A stretch of DNA of 64,000 nucleotides from Zychaea mexicana (Eukaryota > Mucoromycota > Mucoromycetes > Mucorales > Lichtheimiaceae), in the NCBI RefSeq assembly GCF_025766255.1, contig NW_026516764.1, positions 1-64,000 of the forward strand, in the 5' to 3' direction. Numbering within the stretch: position 1 is the stretch's first letter; every line of letters starts with the position of its first letter. Positions 48,319 to 58,335 of this stretch are shown piece after piece. The notes beneath the pieces are model-generated. The model ran no database searches. It saw only the letters and a list, made by a program, of their open reading frames with translations, and was not told the origin of the DNA. The translations under genes and the position numbers were made by a program.

Positions 48319-50234
48319 GAGAAGTGCTACGGGTACGAGTTTTTTATCTTACGCGTACGAGTTTTTCTAAGCGGGTTTTTAAGGTGGTTGTGTTGTGAAA
48401 CCTCATATGGCCAATCCGATTGCCGTCTTACACGTACGAGTTTTTTGCTAAAGGAACTGAACAGCATATGCGTACGAGTTTTTGTCTACCCATCAGTCTT
48501 CCCTTTTTTTAGATGGCCTTGTCAAAATAACTAGCTATTGTCATACTTCTTGATGTAAAACTGCTCATTAAATCGGCGCAATGGATTTAATTACGCTGTT
48601 CTTTTCGAAATCTTACAGGATTCTGTTCTGCCACTATACAGTGATGGCATATACAAGTTTTGCATTCCTTCTTTTCTTTAAGTTCTTGGCCTTTTCCCAA
48701 TATTAGATGGCACACTAAGCTCGATATCAGGTTTCCAATAAATCTAGCAATTCATTTGTTTGTGTGGAGGAGTTTTCTACTGAGTCCACATAGGTAACAA
48801 TCACTTATAAAAGAACTCTGGGCAGCGCTCTTTTACGCTTACGAGTTTTTTTTAATCTGTTTCCACGTAAATCATAATTAGCGGGGACAGATTTTGACAA
48901 TTGTCTGCTTACGCGTACGAGTTTTTTCTATCCTGGTTCTATGTAAATCATGACTAGCTGGGGCAAATTTTGACAGCTATCTGCTTACGGGTACGACTTT
49001 TCTTAAGCCTGGTTACAGTGAGTTATTTGTTAATCTGAAGACCGTTCAAACAGCTCCATAGGAAGTTGGAGGTTCATAGGAGACTTGCTCACTGTACTTT
49101 CGAGTACCATATGCTTTTCAAATGTAGAAAGACTATGATCTGATATTTTAAGTAGAAATAATAGTGAGGGTAAGTACTAACTTCCTACTTCATAGTAAGA
49201 CCAAGACTCTAACATCGAAACATTGCGCCTTACATACATGACTTACATTCAAATGATCCTTGCACCCGAAACAGCCATTTTATCTATAGCTGACGATCTG
49301 GAAGAAGGTACTGTAGAAGGAGCAAAAATCTAAATGAATGGGGATCTAATGCAGATAGAAGGTGTTGAAGATCTCACGTCTTATGCACGAACTCGCATGT
49401 GGAAAAGTGCATATTTCGTTCCATTGTTTCTAGAAACGTATAAATAGTATTGACAATTTTCATTACCTTTTTCCCGATAATATCTTGTTGTAACAACCCA
49501 TTTGTTAATCTCTCCTCCATTTCATTTCTATTTTTCTCTTTCAGACACAATTACCGTTATTCACCTTATACTTACTCTCACATGAATTAGCGTCTTAAAT
49601 CTCTTATGTCTTCTTTTGCCTTTTACCTTTTTATAATAAACACCGATTCCCTACTGCAACAGCTTATGCTCAGGGAATGTTTTACACGTGGAACCAGATT
49701 AAAAGAAACTCGTAAGCGTAAAAGAGCGCTGCCCAGAGTTCTTTTATAAGTGATTGTTACCTATGTGGACTCGGTAGAAAACTCCTCCACACAAACAAAT
49801 GAATTGCTAGATTTATTATAACCTGATATCGAGCTTAGTGTGCCATCTAATATTGGGAAAAGGCCAAGAACTTAAAGAAAAGAAGGAATGCAAAACTTGT
49901 ATATGCCATCACTGTATAGTGGCAGAACAGAATCCTGTAAGATTTCGAAAAGAACAGCGTAATTAAATCCATTGCGCCGATTTAATGAGCAGTTTTACAT
50001 CAAGAAGTATGACAATAGCTAGTTATTTTGACAAGGCCATTTAAAAAAAGGGAAGACTGATGGGTAGACAAAAACTCGTACGCATATGCTGTTCAGTTCC
50101 TTTAGCAAAAAACTCGTACGTGTAAGACGGCAATCGGATTGGCCATATAAGGTTTCACAACACAACCACCTTAAAAACCCGCTTAGAAAAACTCGTACGC
50201 GTAAGAAAAAAAACTCGTACCCGTAGCACTTCTC
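48319..50234. mobile_element. 1.92-kb foldback element with ~550-bp TIRs (MULE-like)
   Basis: The left arm (48319-~48868) and right arm (~49685-50234) are almost perfect inverted copies, starting GAGAAGTGCTACGGGTACGAG (21 positions) on the left. A 9-bp duplication TTTTATTTA lies at 48310-48318 and 50235-50243. Long TIRs with a 9-bp TSD point to a non-autonomous Mutator-like element. The arms contain spaced copies of TACGAGTTTTT (about 48335, 48357, 48440, 48472, 48840), and the loop continues the series (48916 and a variant at 48988) with a ~90-bp repeat. There is no transposase. Confidence 0.88.
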
Positions 50235-50347
50235 TTTTATTTATTTATTATTTTATTTAAGACATAATATTAAGGCTTAACTTCCATAAAAGAAAAGAAG
50301 ATTATTTTGAATCTAATATAAGGAGTATACCAATGATATGTTCTTGA

Positions 50348-51414
50348 TCAATGCGATACCCTATGTATCTTTTTTATTTTCCCATCTTTCATACACTTTT
50401 GTCGAATAACAGGGTTCAGGCAGGTACAACACATCTGACTTGTGTTTCTTTTACCCGTCATTACTACTGGACAGTTCCTTCTGTGTATTTGTCTAAGTTT
50501 CTTGGTGCCTCTTCGCTCATGGCTACTGAATCGACTACCCACTTCTGTTCCTTGCGTTACAATATACATCATGGGGATGACATCCTTGATAATACTGCCA
50601 GAAACAAACTGACGCTCTTTCGAACAGATTTGGTCATATATATGACTCTGCTGAAACTGGATTGTGTACTTGTCATATTGATGTTTTTTACTGTTGTGGT
50701 ACTTTTTCATGCTAGCCTGCTTGTTGACAGCCTTCTAAAGCATATAGCAAAATGAAAATAGTAAGTATACACTGCAAAAAATTTAGAGTATTAAAACGGT
50801 ACCTGGTAGTGTAGAATTGTTTGGTTTTTGTTAATGGTAAGGTCTAAAGACTTTTTCGCCAGCATTTCCTTAGCGACAAGCACCTCTTCAGGCTACTATT
50901 ATATAAAAAATGTCAGTGTAAGCCTAATTTAATCGTAGCCAGTGCCCTTAAATAAGATAGTAGTGGATCCAAAAATAAAGCATAGCAATATTGTCGTTGT
51001 TCTTGCACCTTGCAACAACAGCTCCTGAAGCAATTGATACATCTTTGGCCCGGATGTTATATAGGTGGAGCAGCTTTGGTTCTAATATAGATAGTACTTA
51101 ATTGCTTGGTATTTGTCCACCCTTGTTCACTTTGTCAACTTGTATCACTCCAATTACCTGAGCCTCAGTTACGTGGGATGTACAAGCCTTAACAGCAAAA
51201 CAGCAATGCCTTAGTCAGTTCCACTGTAGTTGATTGATTTGTCCTCTTGCTCAGCTTGCCTTTTAAGTATATTGAGGTTGGTACGATGTGGCACATCCAT
51301 GCTTCGTCTGTCACTCAAAGTCGGTGTGCTGGTGTAATCCTTGAGGGCCCTTGTTGAAGAAGCCTCCTCGTTGTCAGCCTTTTTGCCTTTTGCATTGATT
51401 GCTTTTGCTATCAT
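50348..51414 (-). pseudogene. TnpB/Fanzor-like nuclease relic (zinc-ribbon end)
   Basis: The best-preserved part is 50710-50348: SRFSSHERRGTKKLRQIHRR, then KRNTSQMCCTCLNP and KDGKIKKIHRVSH. This fits the C-terminal zinc ribbon of TnpB/Fanzor proteins (E/K-x-N/R-T-S-x-x-C-x-x-C, then a basic strand and a second Cys pair). A TGA stands where the next Cys (HC...) is expected, and TYHW follows. Upstream to 51414 only broken pieces are seen, for example VIQVDKVNKGGQIPSN near 51130. Fanzor proteins are eukaryotic RNA-guided DNA nucleases found inside transposons. The RuvC Asp residues are not identifiable, so this is a dead fragment and the family call is tentative. Confidence 0.5.
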
Positions 51415-51699
51415 GTATTTGTCCAGTCAGCATTGGTCAAGAGCAACTACAACATGTACATAGTTTGTAAAGTATATATTCCTTTTTTGTTTTAGTTTCT
51501 TGATTTCTATTGCGAGAACTGATTTCCTATCCACTTCTTCTTCTGTGTGCTTTAGGGTGGTGATTTTGTTCTATATTCCCCAGAATTTCTTTCATTCTTC
51601 GTTTCTTGAACCAAATCCATGTTGGTTAATCATTTTTACTCATTATTTGAATATATCAATATATCTTAATATATATTTTCATAATCCTCCTGAAGTATT

Positions 51700-52200
51700 A
51701 TACTAGACAGAAAAGAAAAAAAAGAATTTTCTTTTTATAAAATAATTATCAATAATAATAAATGACAATAAACATTTTACTTTATGTCATTTCACTATTT
51801 TAAAATTACTTATGTATAATATATAAATTATAATATAAAAGAAAAACTATTCTTTTTCTTCTATCTATTTATATTCTTTATCTTTAATTTCTAAAATTAA
51901 TGATATTAATTTCTTAGGTTTATTTGAACCTCTTTTGAAGTATTGAATATAATAAAAGATAAATGTTATATATTTTTATATATTTCTATTTCTAGAAACA
52001 AGAAAAACAATTTGTTTTTCTTAATATTACTATAAAACAAACTTATTTTTAATCTATTTCAATGCTAAGAAAATTAAAAATATTTAATATTTTGATTTTA
52101 ATCTCTTATATATTTATTTTATTTATATATATAAATATTATAAAATTCTAAAATCTTGTAGTTTTTCTATATTCAATAAGTCAATGTTTATCTCTCCTAG
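51700..52200. other. Extremely AT-rich stretch
   Basis: Very low GC with TATATTT and AATAAA runs; open frames are lost. It lies between the Fanzor-like relic and the right inverted repeat of the cargo element. Confidence 0.6.
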
Positions 52201-52320
52201 TATATTACCAAAGGAGCCATATCAATCACCAGGTATGACACAACAACTACAACATGCTCAACTACTTGGAGAACCAAAAAGCTACAACGGGTTTTTCAAT
52301 CCTAGAGGGATGGGTCTTAG

Positions 52321-52497
52321 CAAAATGATTTTAGCAAAATTATTATTAGCTAATTTTTAAATAATTATAATAAATCATGAAATTAATTTTTTCTAAAAAA
52401 AATAATTTCTTAACCCCTAAATGATTCTTAGCCAAAATAATTATTCTAAATCACTAAGTTTAGAAAAAATCAGGCTAGAACTTTAGTTCGACGCCTG
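52321..52497 (-). repeat. Right inverted repeat of the cargo element
   Basis: Inverted partner of 48147-48310. It also contains short tandem TTAGCAAAAT motifs (52317-52350). Together the pair defines an element of ~4.35 kb now, ~2.4 kb without the foldback insertion. Confidence 0.65.
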
Positions 52498-52611
52498 GAG
52501 TGAATGAAATGAACGGAGCTTGACAGAATAATGAAATATCATAAATTTGTTATTTATAACAAAATTTATAGATATTGAATATTCTTCCTATACACAAAGC
52601 TATGTTGTGGC

Positions 52612-53627
52612 TAGGGATCCACACGGTTCGGTTCAGTTCGGTTCTTGAAGGGAACCGAACCGAACCGTCTAAAGCAAGAACCGAACTGACTAAAACCGAC
52701 AAGAACCATAGAACCGAAGAATCGAACCGAAGAACCGAACCTATCATATATATAAAAAAGGCAAGACTTGGTAAACTGATGTGTGTGTTCAAATGTCGCG
52801 GTATACTTGAATATTGCAGTAAAAAAGAATAGTTTATTATTGTACATTGAACAGCGATCTCAAAATGAATAAGAGAAACAGAATGTAAACATTCTTATAC
52901 AATGTAGGTCATTGCATGGTTAAAAGATTGAAGCACAGTTTTTACAAAAAAAAGTGGAGCTTATAGTACTTACTTAGAGCGACTTAGTATTACTAGTACA
53001 ATATGTTATCGTAACATTGGAGGAATTGAACCACAACCGGCAGTACATACAGCTGCTGTGTCTCTATGTGTGTATAGTGTATAGTGTCTCATAAAAGGCA
53101 AAGGGTGAATGGGTAAGATAATTCTGTTATGAGCCCCAGAATGCGCAATCTCAAATGGAATGCACAAGCTTGATAAAACTGATCGAGAAGCCATGATAAA
53201 TCTAGTAAAGTAGTACGTCATGGAGAAAAATGCATTGTGGGTAGCAAAGTAGAGGAATAAGTAATAATGCGCGTCATGGGCGGAGAAAGCAAGCTGCCAT
53301 CAGAAGAAGTGTTTTTTCTCTTCTCTTCTTTACTATTTTTCCCTCCCTTCTGCTTTTGCAGGTTTTGTTAAGTTTTTCAATAAAGTATGGCTTGCAAATA
53401 CACTACTTCGTGGTCTTTTCGGAATAACATTGTTCGTAACTTCCATTATAGCCTACTTTATACTAATTAACAAAATCGCTAAATGCAATCTTCTGCCTCT
53501 CAGTTCTTTGGTTCTACGTATACAAAACCGGTTCGATTCCGGTTCGGTTCTTGGTAGGAACTGAACCATATTTTCTCGGTTTCGGTTCGGTTCGGTTCTG
53601 GTTCTATGGTTCTGATACGGATCCCTA
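52612..53627 (+). mobile_element. hAT-type MITE B
   Basis: 1016 bp with the same TAGGGATCC...GGATCCCTA ends and GGTTCGG subterminal arrays as MITE A, in the same orientation. It differs from A by small indels near 52660-52780 and scattered substitutions. Confidence 0.88.
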
Positions 53628-55539
53628 CTCGTCAGTAAGTCGACCTTCCCAATTGCCTTGTTGTAAATCCTTGGATAGACGATGTTGTAGAATTGTTGCG
53701 CACATATCTGCCAGACTTGTTCTAGTAATTGTTTTGCATTTGTACTCGTTGCATATTGTCAACAGGTCCACGACATTGGATGCTTGAAGGTTATGGTGCA
53801 CACACCTTATAATCCACAATTTTGAAATTTGTTTCAATTTCGAGTTTTCAGATTCCGCTTCTATATATGGTAGTTTTTAATCATCAATGCCTACTTTCCG
53901 ATGGGAGCTTGCAACTTTGGTTATGAATATCCTCACTTCTTCATCTTCTGCCCAGGCATCCTCTCCCTTTACTTATATGCTTCTATATAATAAAACCATC
54001 TTTTGTAATATCTACGAATCTTTGTGGGGTTATTGGGGGAAAAGCTTAGTCTAAAGCAATAGGAAGGTGTTTCTGAAGGCTAGCAGAGGAGTTGTCGCAC
54101 ATTCCTCTTATGCAGCTGCAATTGCTCCATTATAGTGACGAAGTTACTGATTTCTGTTCAATTGTGCTTTTTAGCAGCTTTCTTTTGATCTTTAGGACGA
54201 GGTATAATGGAGAAATTGTGTGGAATACGCATGAGAAGGCAAAGCAAACATGAACCTAAGTTAGTAGCCAGTCGTAAGTGGCTTTGCACCGCTTAAATAG
54301 TTTACCCATAAGGCTAAACTTGATTTCCGCTTGCTTAAGTATAATCCTATATGTTTCAATTTGCTATCCCTCAGCCAAAAGTGACCAACTTCAGAAGCCT
54401 ATAACTTTTTTTAAAGAAGCAAGAACTCAAATCTAATCCACAAATATTGTTTTTAAAGGTCTAAAAAACATAAGTAGCCGCTTCTTTTTTTATTTTAAGG
54501 TGATATTAAAAAGTAGTAGGGATTCAAAGATTACCCAAGAATTTGCAGATAATAAGGTGCTTGCACCATATTAAATTGTTGAGGAAAAGATTTTGAAAGC
54601 CAGGTGATATCATTTGCGATGTTACGCCCAACCTTGATGATATCTTTGCGATTAAGCAGCGTCCAGATAGCATGTGGCAATGATGATAACTTCTCAAACT
54701 TTAATATTGATACTCGGTCGTCATATGCAACTTGTATTATTGATACTGGATGCCACGTTGGATCATTTTCATGAAATGTCCACTCTGCATCAAGACCAAC
54801 GACGATCGGTTGCTGTTCAGTGCCATTTTGTTCGAGTAGTGGTGTCAAAGCAGCTTCGATTTGCAAAGGTGAGCTGTGAATTGTTACTGAAATTGTTGAT
54901 GGTAGCTGTAGCTGCGGCAGATGATAATATGGATCAGCGACTATACGTAGATGAACTTCAGTACGAAGAGATTCGATTTGTGTTTCAAAAAACTGTTTAT
55001 CGGCCTCGACTTTGTCAGTAAAAAGGATTTCTGGGTGACGGCGGGAAACTGTTGAATTCTCGGGCAGTAAGGCATCGAACCATAAAAAAGCGGTAGCAGA
55101 GGAGAACATAAAGTGGAAAGAAGGAAGAATAGGAGGGCCTGTTGAATCAACAGCAATGTTAATAGCAGTCGTTATGTCTTGTAGGCTGCAATGTATTTGA
55201 CGCAGGCTTCGACTTACCAGTAAGGTATACATACTCAAGTCCTTTTGGGGAGTTTTGACTTTTCGACTTTTCTTTTTCTTTAGACTATAACTTTTTGTAG
55301 AAAGGAAGATCAGCAATCACGTTCAAGCAGAGCACAACAGAAGCACATGACTACTTACTTCTCGGGGGGCTTTTTTCACTGGCACCACCAGGGGAACGCT
55401 GGCGCTAGCCCTACCCAGTCGACATACATCTCGTTGGAATCTTCTTCTTCGCACCACTCGTCGATGTCCATTGGCTCATCAGTATCCATGGAATCATCGT
55501 CGTCTTGTTTTTTCTCTTCATTGTTTGGGACACCGAGGG

Positions 55540-56140
55540 CGGAAAGAGTGGAGGTGGAGCAAATAGAGGGATGGTGGGGGCAGCTTAGTGTTGTGGCATT
55601 GGTGATTGATGTTGTTGTTGCAGTGAGTGAATATGCTGCGGTGGAAGCCATTGATGTTGTTGGTGTTGGGATGGTTCAGGATGCTGCGGCAGAAAGAGTG
55701 GAGGTGGAGCAAATAGAGGGATGGTGGGGGCAGCTTGGTGTTGTGGCATTGCAGATTGATGTTGTTGTTGCGGTGAGTGAATATGCTGCGGCGGAAGCGA
55801 TTGATGTTGTTGGTGTTGGGATGGTTCAGGATGCTGCGGCAGAAAGAGTGGAGGTGGAGCGAATAGAGGGATGGTGGGGGCAGCTTGGTGTTGTGGCATT
55901 GCAGATTGATGTTGTTGTTGCGGTGAGTGAATATGCTGCGGCGGAAGCAATTGATGTTGATGGTGTTGGGATGGTTCAGGATGCTGCGGCGGAAAGAGTG
56001 GAGGTGGAGCGAATAGAGGGATGGTGGGGGCAGCTTGGTGTTGTGGCATTGGTGATTGATGTTGTTGTTGCGGTGAGTGAATATACTGCGGCGGAAGCGA
56101 TTGATGTTGATGGTGTTGGGATGGTTCAGGATGCTGCGGC
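55540..56140. repeat. 150-bp coding minisatellite, four units
   Basis: Units recur at exactly 150-bp spacing (for example ATGCTGCGGCAGAAAG at 55681 and 55831, near-copy at 55981). As 150 is divisible by three, several frames stay open on both strands. Confidence 0.88.
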
Positions 56141-56712
56141 GGAAGTGATTGATCTTGTTGGTATTGTGATGATTCAGGATGCTGCGGCGGAAGCGATTGA
56201 TGTTGTTGGTATTGTGATGATTCAGGATGCTGCGGCAGTGGTGATTGATGTTCTTGTTGCAGTGAGCGAGGGTGCTGCAGCGGTGGTGATTGAGGATGCT
56301 GCAGCGGAAGCGGTTCCAGAGGGAGCACGGGAGACGGGAAGCTGTTTGGCTGAGGTGATGCCGGTGGGGACGAACCCGCACGCGACAGAGCACGAAACTC
56401 ATCATCATCACGATCGAGGCCAAGGACGAACGAGGAGGCAGGGGAGTAGGCTTGCTCAAAGGAGCCGTAGGAGGCGGTGGTGGGGTTGCCATAGTTGCTG
56501 TTGAAGGAAAGAACAGGCGAGTTGATGTTGAAGGTGGAGTTCGTATGGTGAGATAGTTCGGAAGTCACGTCAGGGTCATAAGGGGCAGTGGTTGCGTCGT
56601 CGTCAAAGTCGTAATAACCAGTTTGGTGATTGTAGCTGTTGCTCACAGAAGTCATCGTAGTAATACGGAAAGGTGAAGTGGTAGAGAAGAGAAGAGAAGA
56701 GTAGGTGACCAT
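55585..56712 (-). CDS. Gln/Pro/His-rich repeat protein nested in copy 2
   Basis: 375 codons from 56712. The first ~130 residues are ordinary disordered sequence (SYNHQTGYYDFDDDATTAPY; SFVLGLDRDDDEFRALSRAG). Then comes a Gln/Pro/His tract built of 50-residue repeats (LPPQHIHSPQQQHQS; APTIPLFAPPPLF). The stop at 55585 is TAA where the other repeats have CAA, so it is either the real end or a recent nonsense change. Beyond it, in another frame, lies an acidic sequence (DDDDSMDTDEPMDIDEW, ~55480) that would make a sensible C-terminus if an intron or frameshift joined it. The composition resembles fungal transcription-regulator tails, but no DNA-binding domain is seen and no function is claimed. 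It may be a captured gene or its own mobile unit. Confidence 0.45.
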   Translation of the reverse strand: MVTYSSLLFSTTSPFRITTMTSVSNSYNHQTGYYDFDDDATTAPYDPDVTSELSHHTNSTFNINSPVLSFNSNYGNPTTASYGSFEQAYSPASSFVLGLDRDDDEFRALSRAGSSPPASPQPNSFPSPVLPLEPLPLQHPQSPPLQHPRSLQQEHQSPLPQHPESSQYQQHQSLPPQHPESSQYQQDQSLPPQHPEPSQHHQHQSLPPQYIHSPQQQHQSPMPQHQAAPTIPLFAPPPLFPPQHPEPSQHHQHQLLPPQHIHSPQQQHQSAMPQHQAAPTIPLFAPPPLFLPQHPEPSQHQQHQSLPPQHIHSPQQQHQSAMPQHQAAPTIPLFAPPPLFLPQHPEPSQHQQHQWLPPQHIHSLQQQHQSPMPQH

Positions 56713-57911
56713 GGGCAGTAAGACTTTGTAGCATGGCTAATCGCAAAAATTAGTTTCAGTTACTGTAATGCAATCAGGAAATTGTAAGAAAGAAAGTATA
56801 GTATGCCTTGTATTCCTTGTTCTATGTGATCCATGGATGTAGTAGGCACAAAAGCTTGATACCGAATCTCTTCGTATTCGTTTGTCATTGATACCAACCC
56901 TACAAAAATTTTGCACGAATCTAGTTTGCAAAGATGCTTTGTCACCTATTATCAAAAACAAACAAAGCACTTGTCAGAATATACACAAAAGCAAATAAAT
57001 TAAACTCACCTTATGGCTGTGGTCAATGTTGATTATGGTGGCTGGTAGAGAACTCATGTGGTTGTAGTGGTCGTTTATATGCATTTCAACAAATTCATTG
57101 TACATTTTTGTGAGATACTTAGGACCAGGTGTCGAACCACCATATCCATCTCGATCATCGAATGATGGGAAATTCTTGAACTGCCTTGATGCCGAGTGCA
57201 CTGGTTTATAAAACGAATTGATTGCCGACTGTCTAGTGGGTGATGGATTTTGCTGTTCGTTAGAATGTTCTTGCTGCTGTGGTCTTCCTTCCACATACTG
57301 CCATTCAATTTTGTCGTGCCGCAGGTGGTGTCTAGTGCTCGATGCTTTTGCAAATGAACTGGGCCCCATTCCGTTACCAAAGCACAGCCGCATATTTGTC
57401 ATCAACTCCTTGGATACACCACTTTTATGTGAAAGTGTGGCCGGGTATTCGAGCACAAGTTGTATGGGTAGCGATTCTTCTATCAAGTTCTCGTCTGTGC
57501 CCATAATTGTGTTGACGTCGCATCCGTCGTTTTTGCATTGATATCGATAGGATAGGATGTAAAAAAAGTCGTCGTCGTCTGCGATGCGTCTGGCAAGTGG
57601 GTTTGATAGAAATCCAAGCTCTGTGAGTTTTTGATTGCACTTAGGACACTTGAGCTTTTCTATCAAAAGGTGGACAAGCCAAATGAACACACGTGGCAAA
57701 TATATAAGTCGGTTGGTTCAAAGTATTCCTTCTTATATATAGCGAAAAAGGGCGCTGGTGGCAAAACCCATAAGGTCTTGTTTTCGTAGCAAGCTGGCAT
57801 TCCTTTGCTTCTTCTTTCTCTGTCAATTTTGTTGCGGACACTTGTCAGGTATGGCTCAAATACTTTAGGCGTTGCCAAGGTTTCCTCATTGCGTCCCACC
57901 ATCGGTGTCAT

Positions 57912-58290
57912 TAAATCGTTAAACTGTTGAAAAATAAATGAGCAAAATTGAGAGAATGTCCCTCAATAAGTGAGAGTCGAGCAGTGGAAACATACTTCAC
58001 TGTGTGTAGATATGTCAAACGTAAAAGAGTACTTTTTGACAGTGTCATGTCAAAGTGGTTGTAGCAGCAGTAACCCGAGTATTCATCCTGCACTAGGGTT
58101 CCCAGCAGCTATATGTATACTGTGGAACGCACTCAAGCTTTTGTGTAATGCTGGATGTTATTCTTTATTCCTGATTGGACAGACTTTATTCAACCTTTGT
58201 TATTGGTGTAAATAACAATGCCGTACTTTATTTTTTACAAGCAATTGCTCAGTTTTTCCATAACGCACTTTATTATGTAAATTTAACTGG
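57912..58290. other. Spacer right of copy 2
   Basis: No gene recognised. Short open frames only (57970-58215 +). The upstream end of the copy 2 element should lie here, but no terminal repeat was found. Confidence 0.3.
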
Positions 58291-58335
58291 TTAGGTCTCT
58301 ACGGGTACGGCCCGACTGCCTGGAAATCTTCCAGT

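Larger units (their letters stand above)
46995..53627. mobile_element. 6.63-kb composite hAT-type insertion (two MITEs plus cargo)
   Basis: The unit is bounded by the same 8 bp, CTCGTCAG, at 46987-46994 and 53628-53635, an hAT-type target duplication. It lies inside copy 2; joining the flanks with one TSD gives GRLTDE-QVHYAALDAW in frame. Each end is a complete MITE (A and B) in direct orientation. The inner flanks differ (CTCATAAT right of A, GTTGTGGC left of B), so neither MITE has its own TSD. The cargo is described separately. Confidence 0.82.
53636..57911 (-). pseudogene. Copy 2, N-terminal part (Zn domain, DDE Asp residues, exonuclease I-II)
   Basis: From 57911 down: TLATPKVFEPYLTSVRNKID, then (after a 2-nt TA gain) PRVFIWLVHLLIEKLKCPKC and YQCKNDGCDVN, the Zn-binding domain. 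Next are NIDHSHK (first Asp, ~57020) and NEYEEIRYQAFVPTTSMDHI, colinear with copy 1. A 1.7-kb Gln/Pro-rich segment then interrupts, and the frame resumes as RHPEILFTDKVEADKQFF (second Asp, ~55010). The exonuclease begins VVGLDAEWTFH (motif I, ~54790) and KVGRNIANDITWL (motif II, ~54620). It continues through a degenerate stretch to LADMCATILQHRLSKDLQQG and GRLTDE at the composite insertion. Frameshifts show it is inactive. Confidence 0.72.

Noticed and set aside
50351..50755. 134-codon plus-strand frame with hydrophobic segments
   Set aside because: It overlaps the minus-strand frame that has the zinc-ribbon motif and has no motif of its own.
55347..56504. 385-codon plus-strand open frame with VEVEQIEGWWGQL-type repeats
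   Set aside because: It is the antisense of the Gln/Pro-rich repeat. A 150-bp period keeps several frames open on both strands, and its non-repeat start has poor composition compared with the minus-strand N-terminus.
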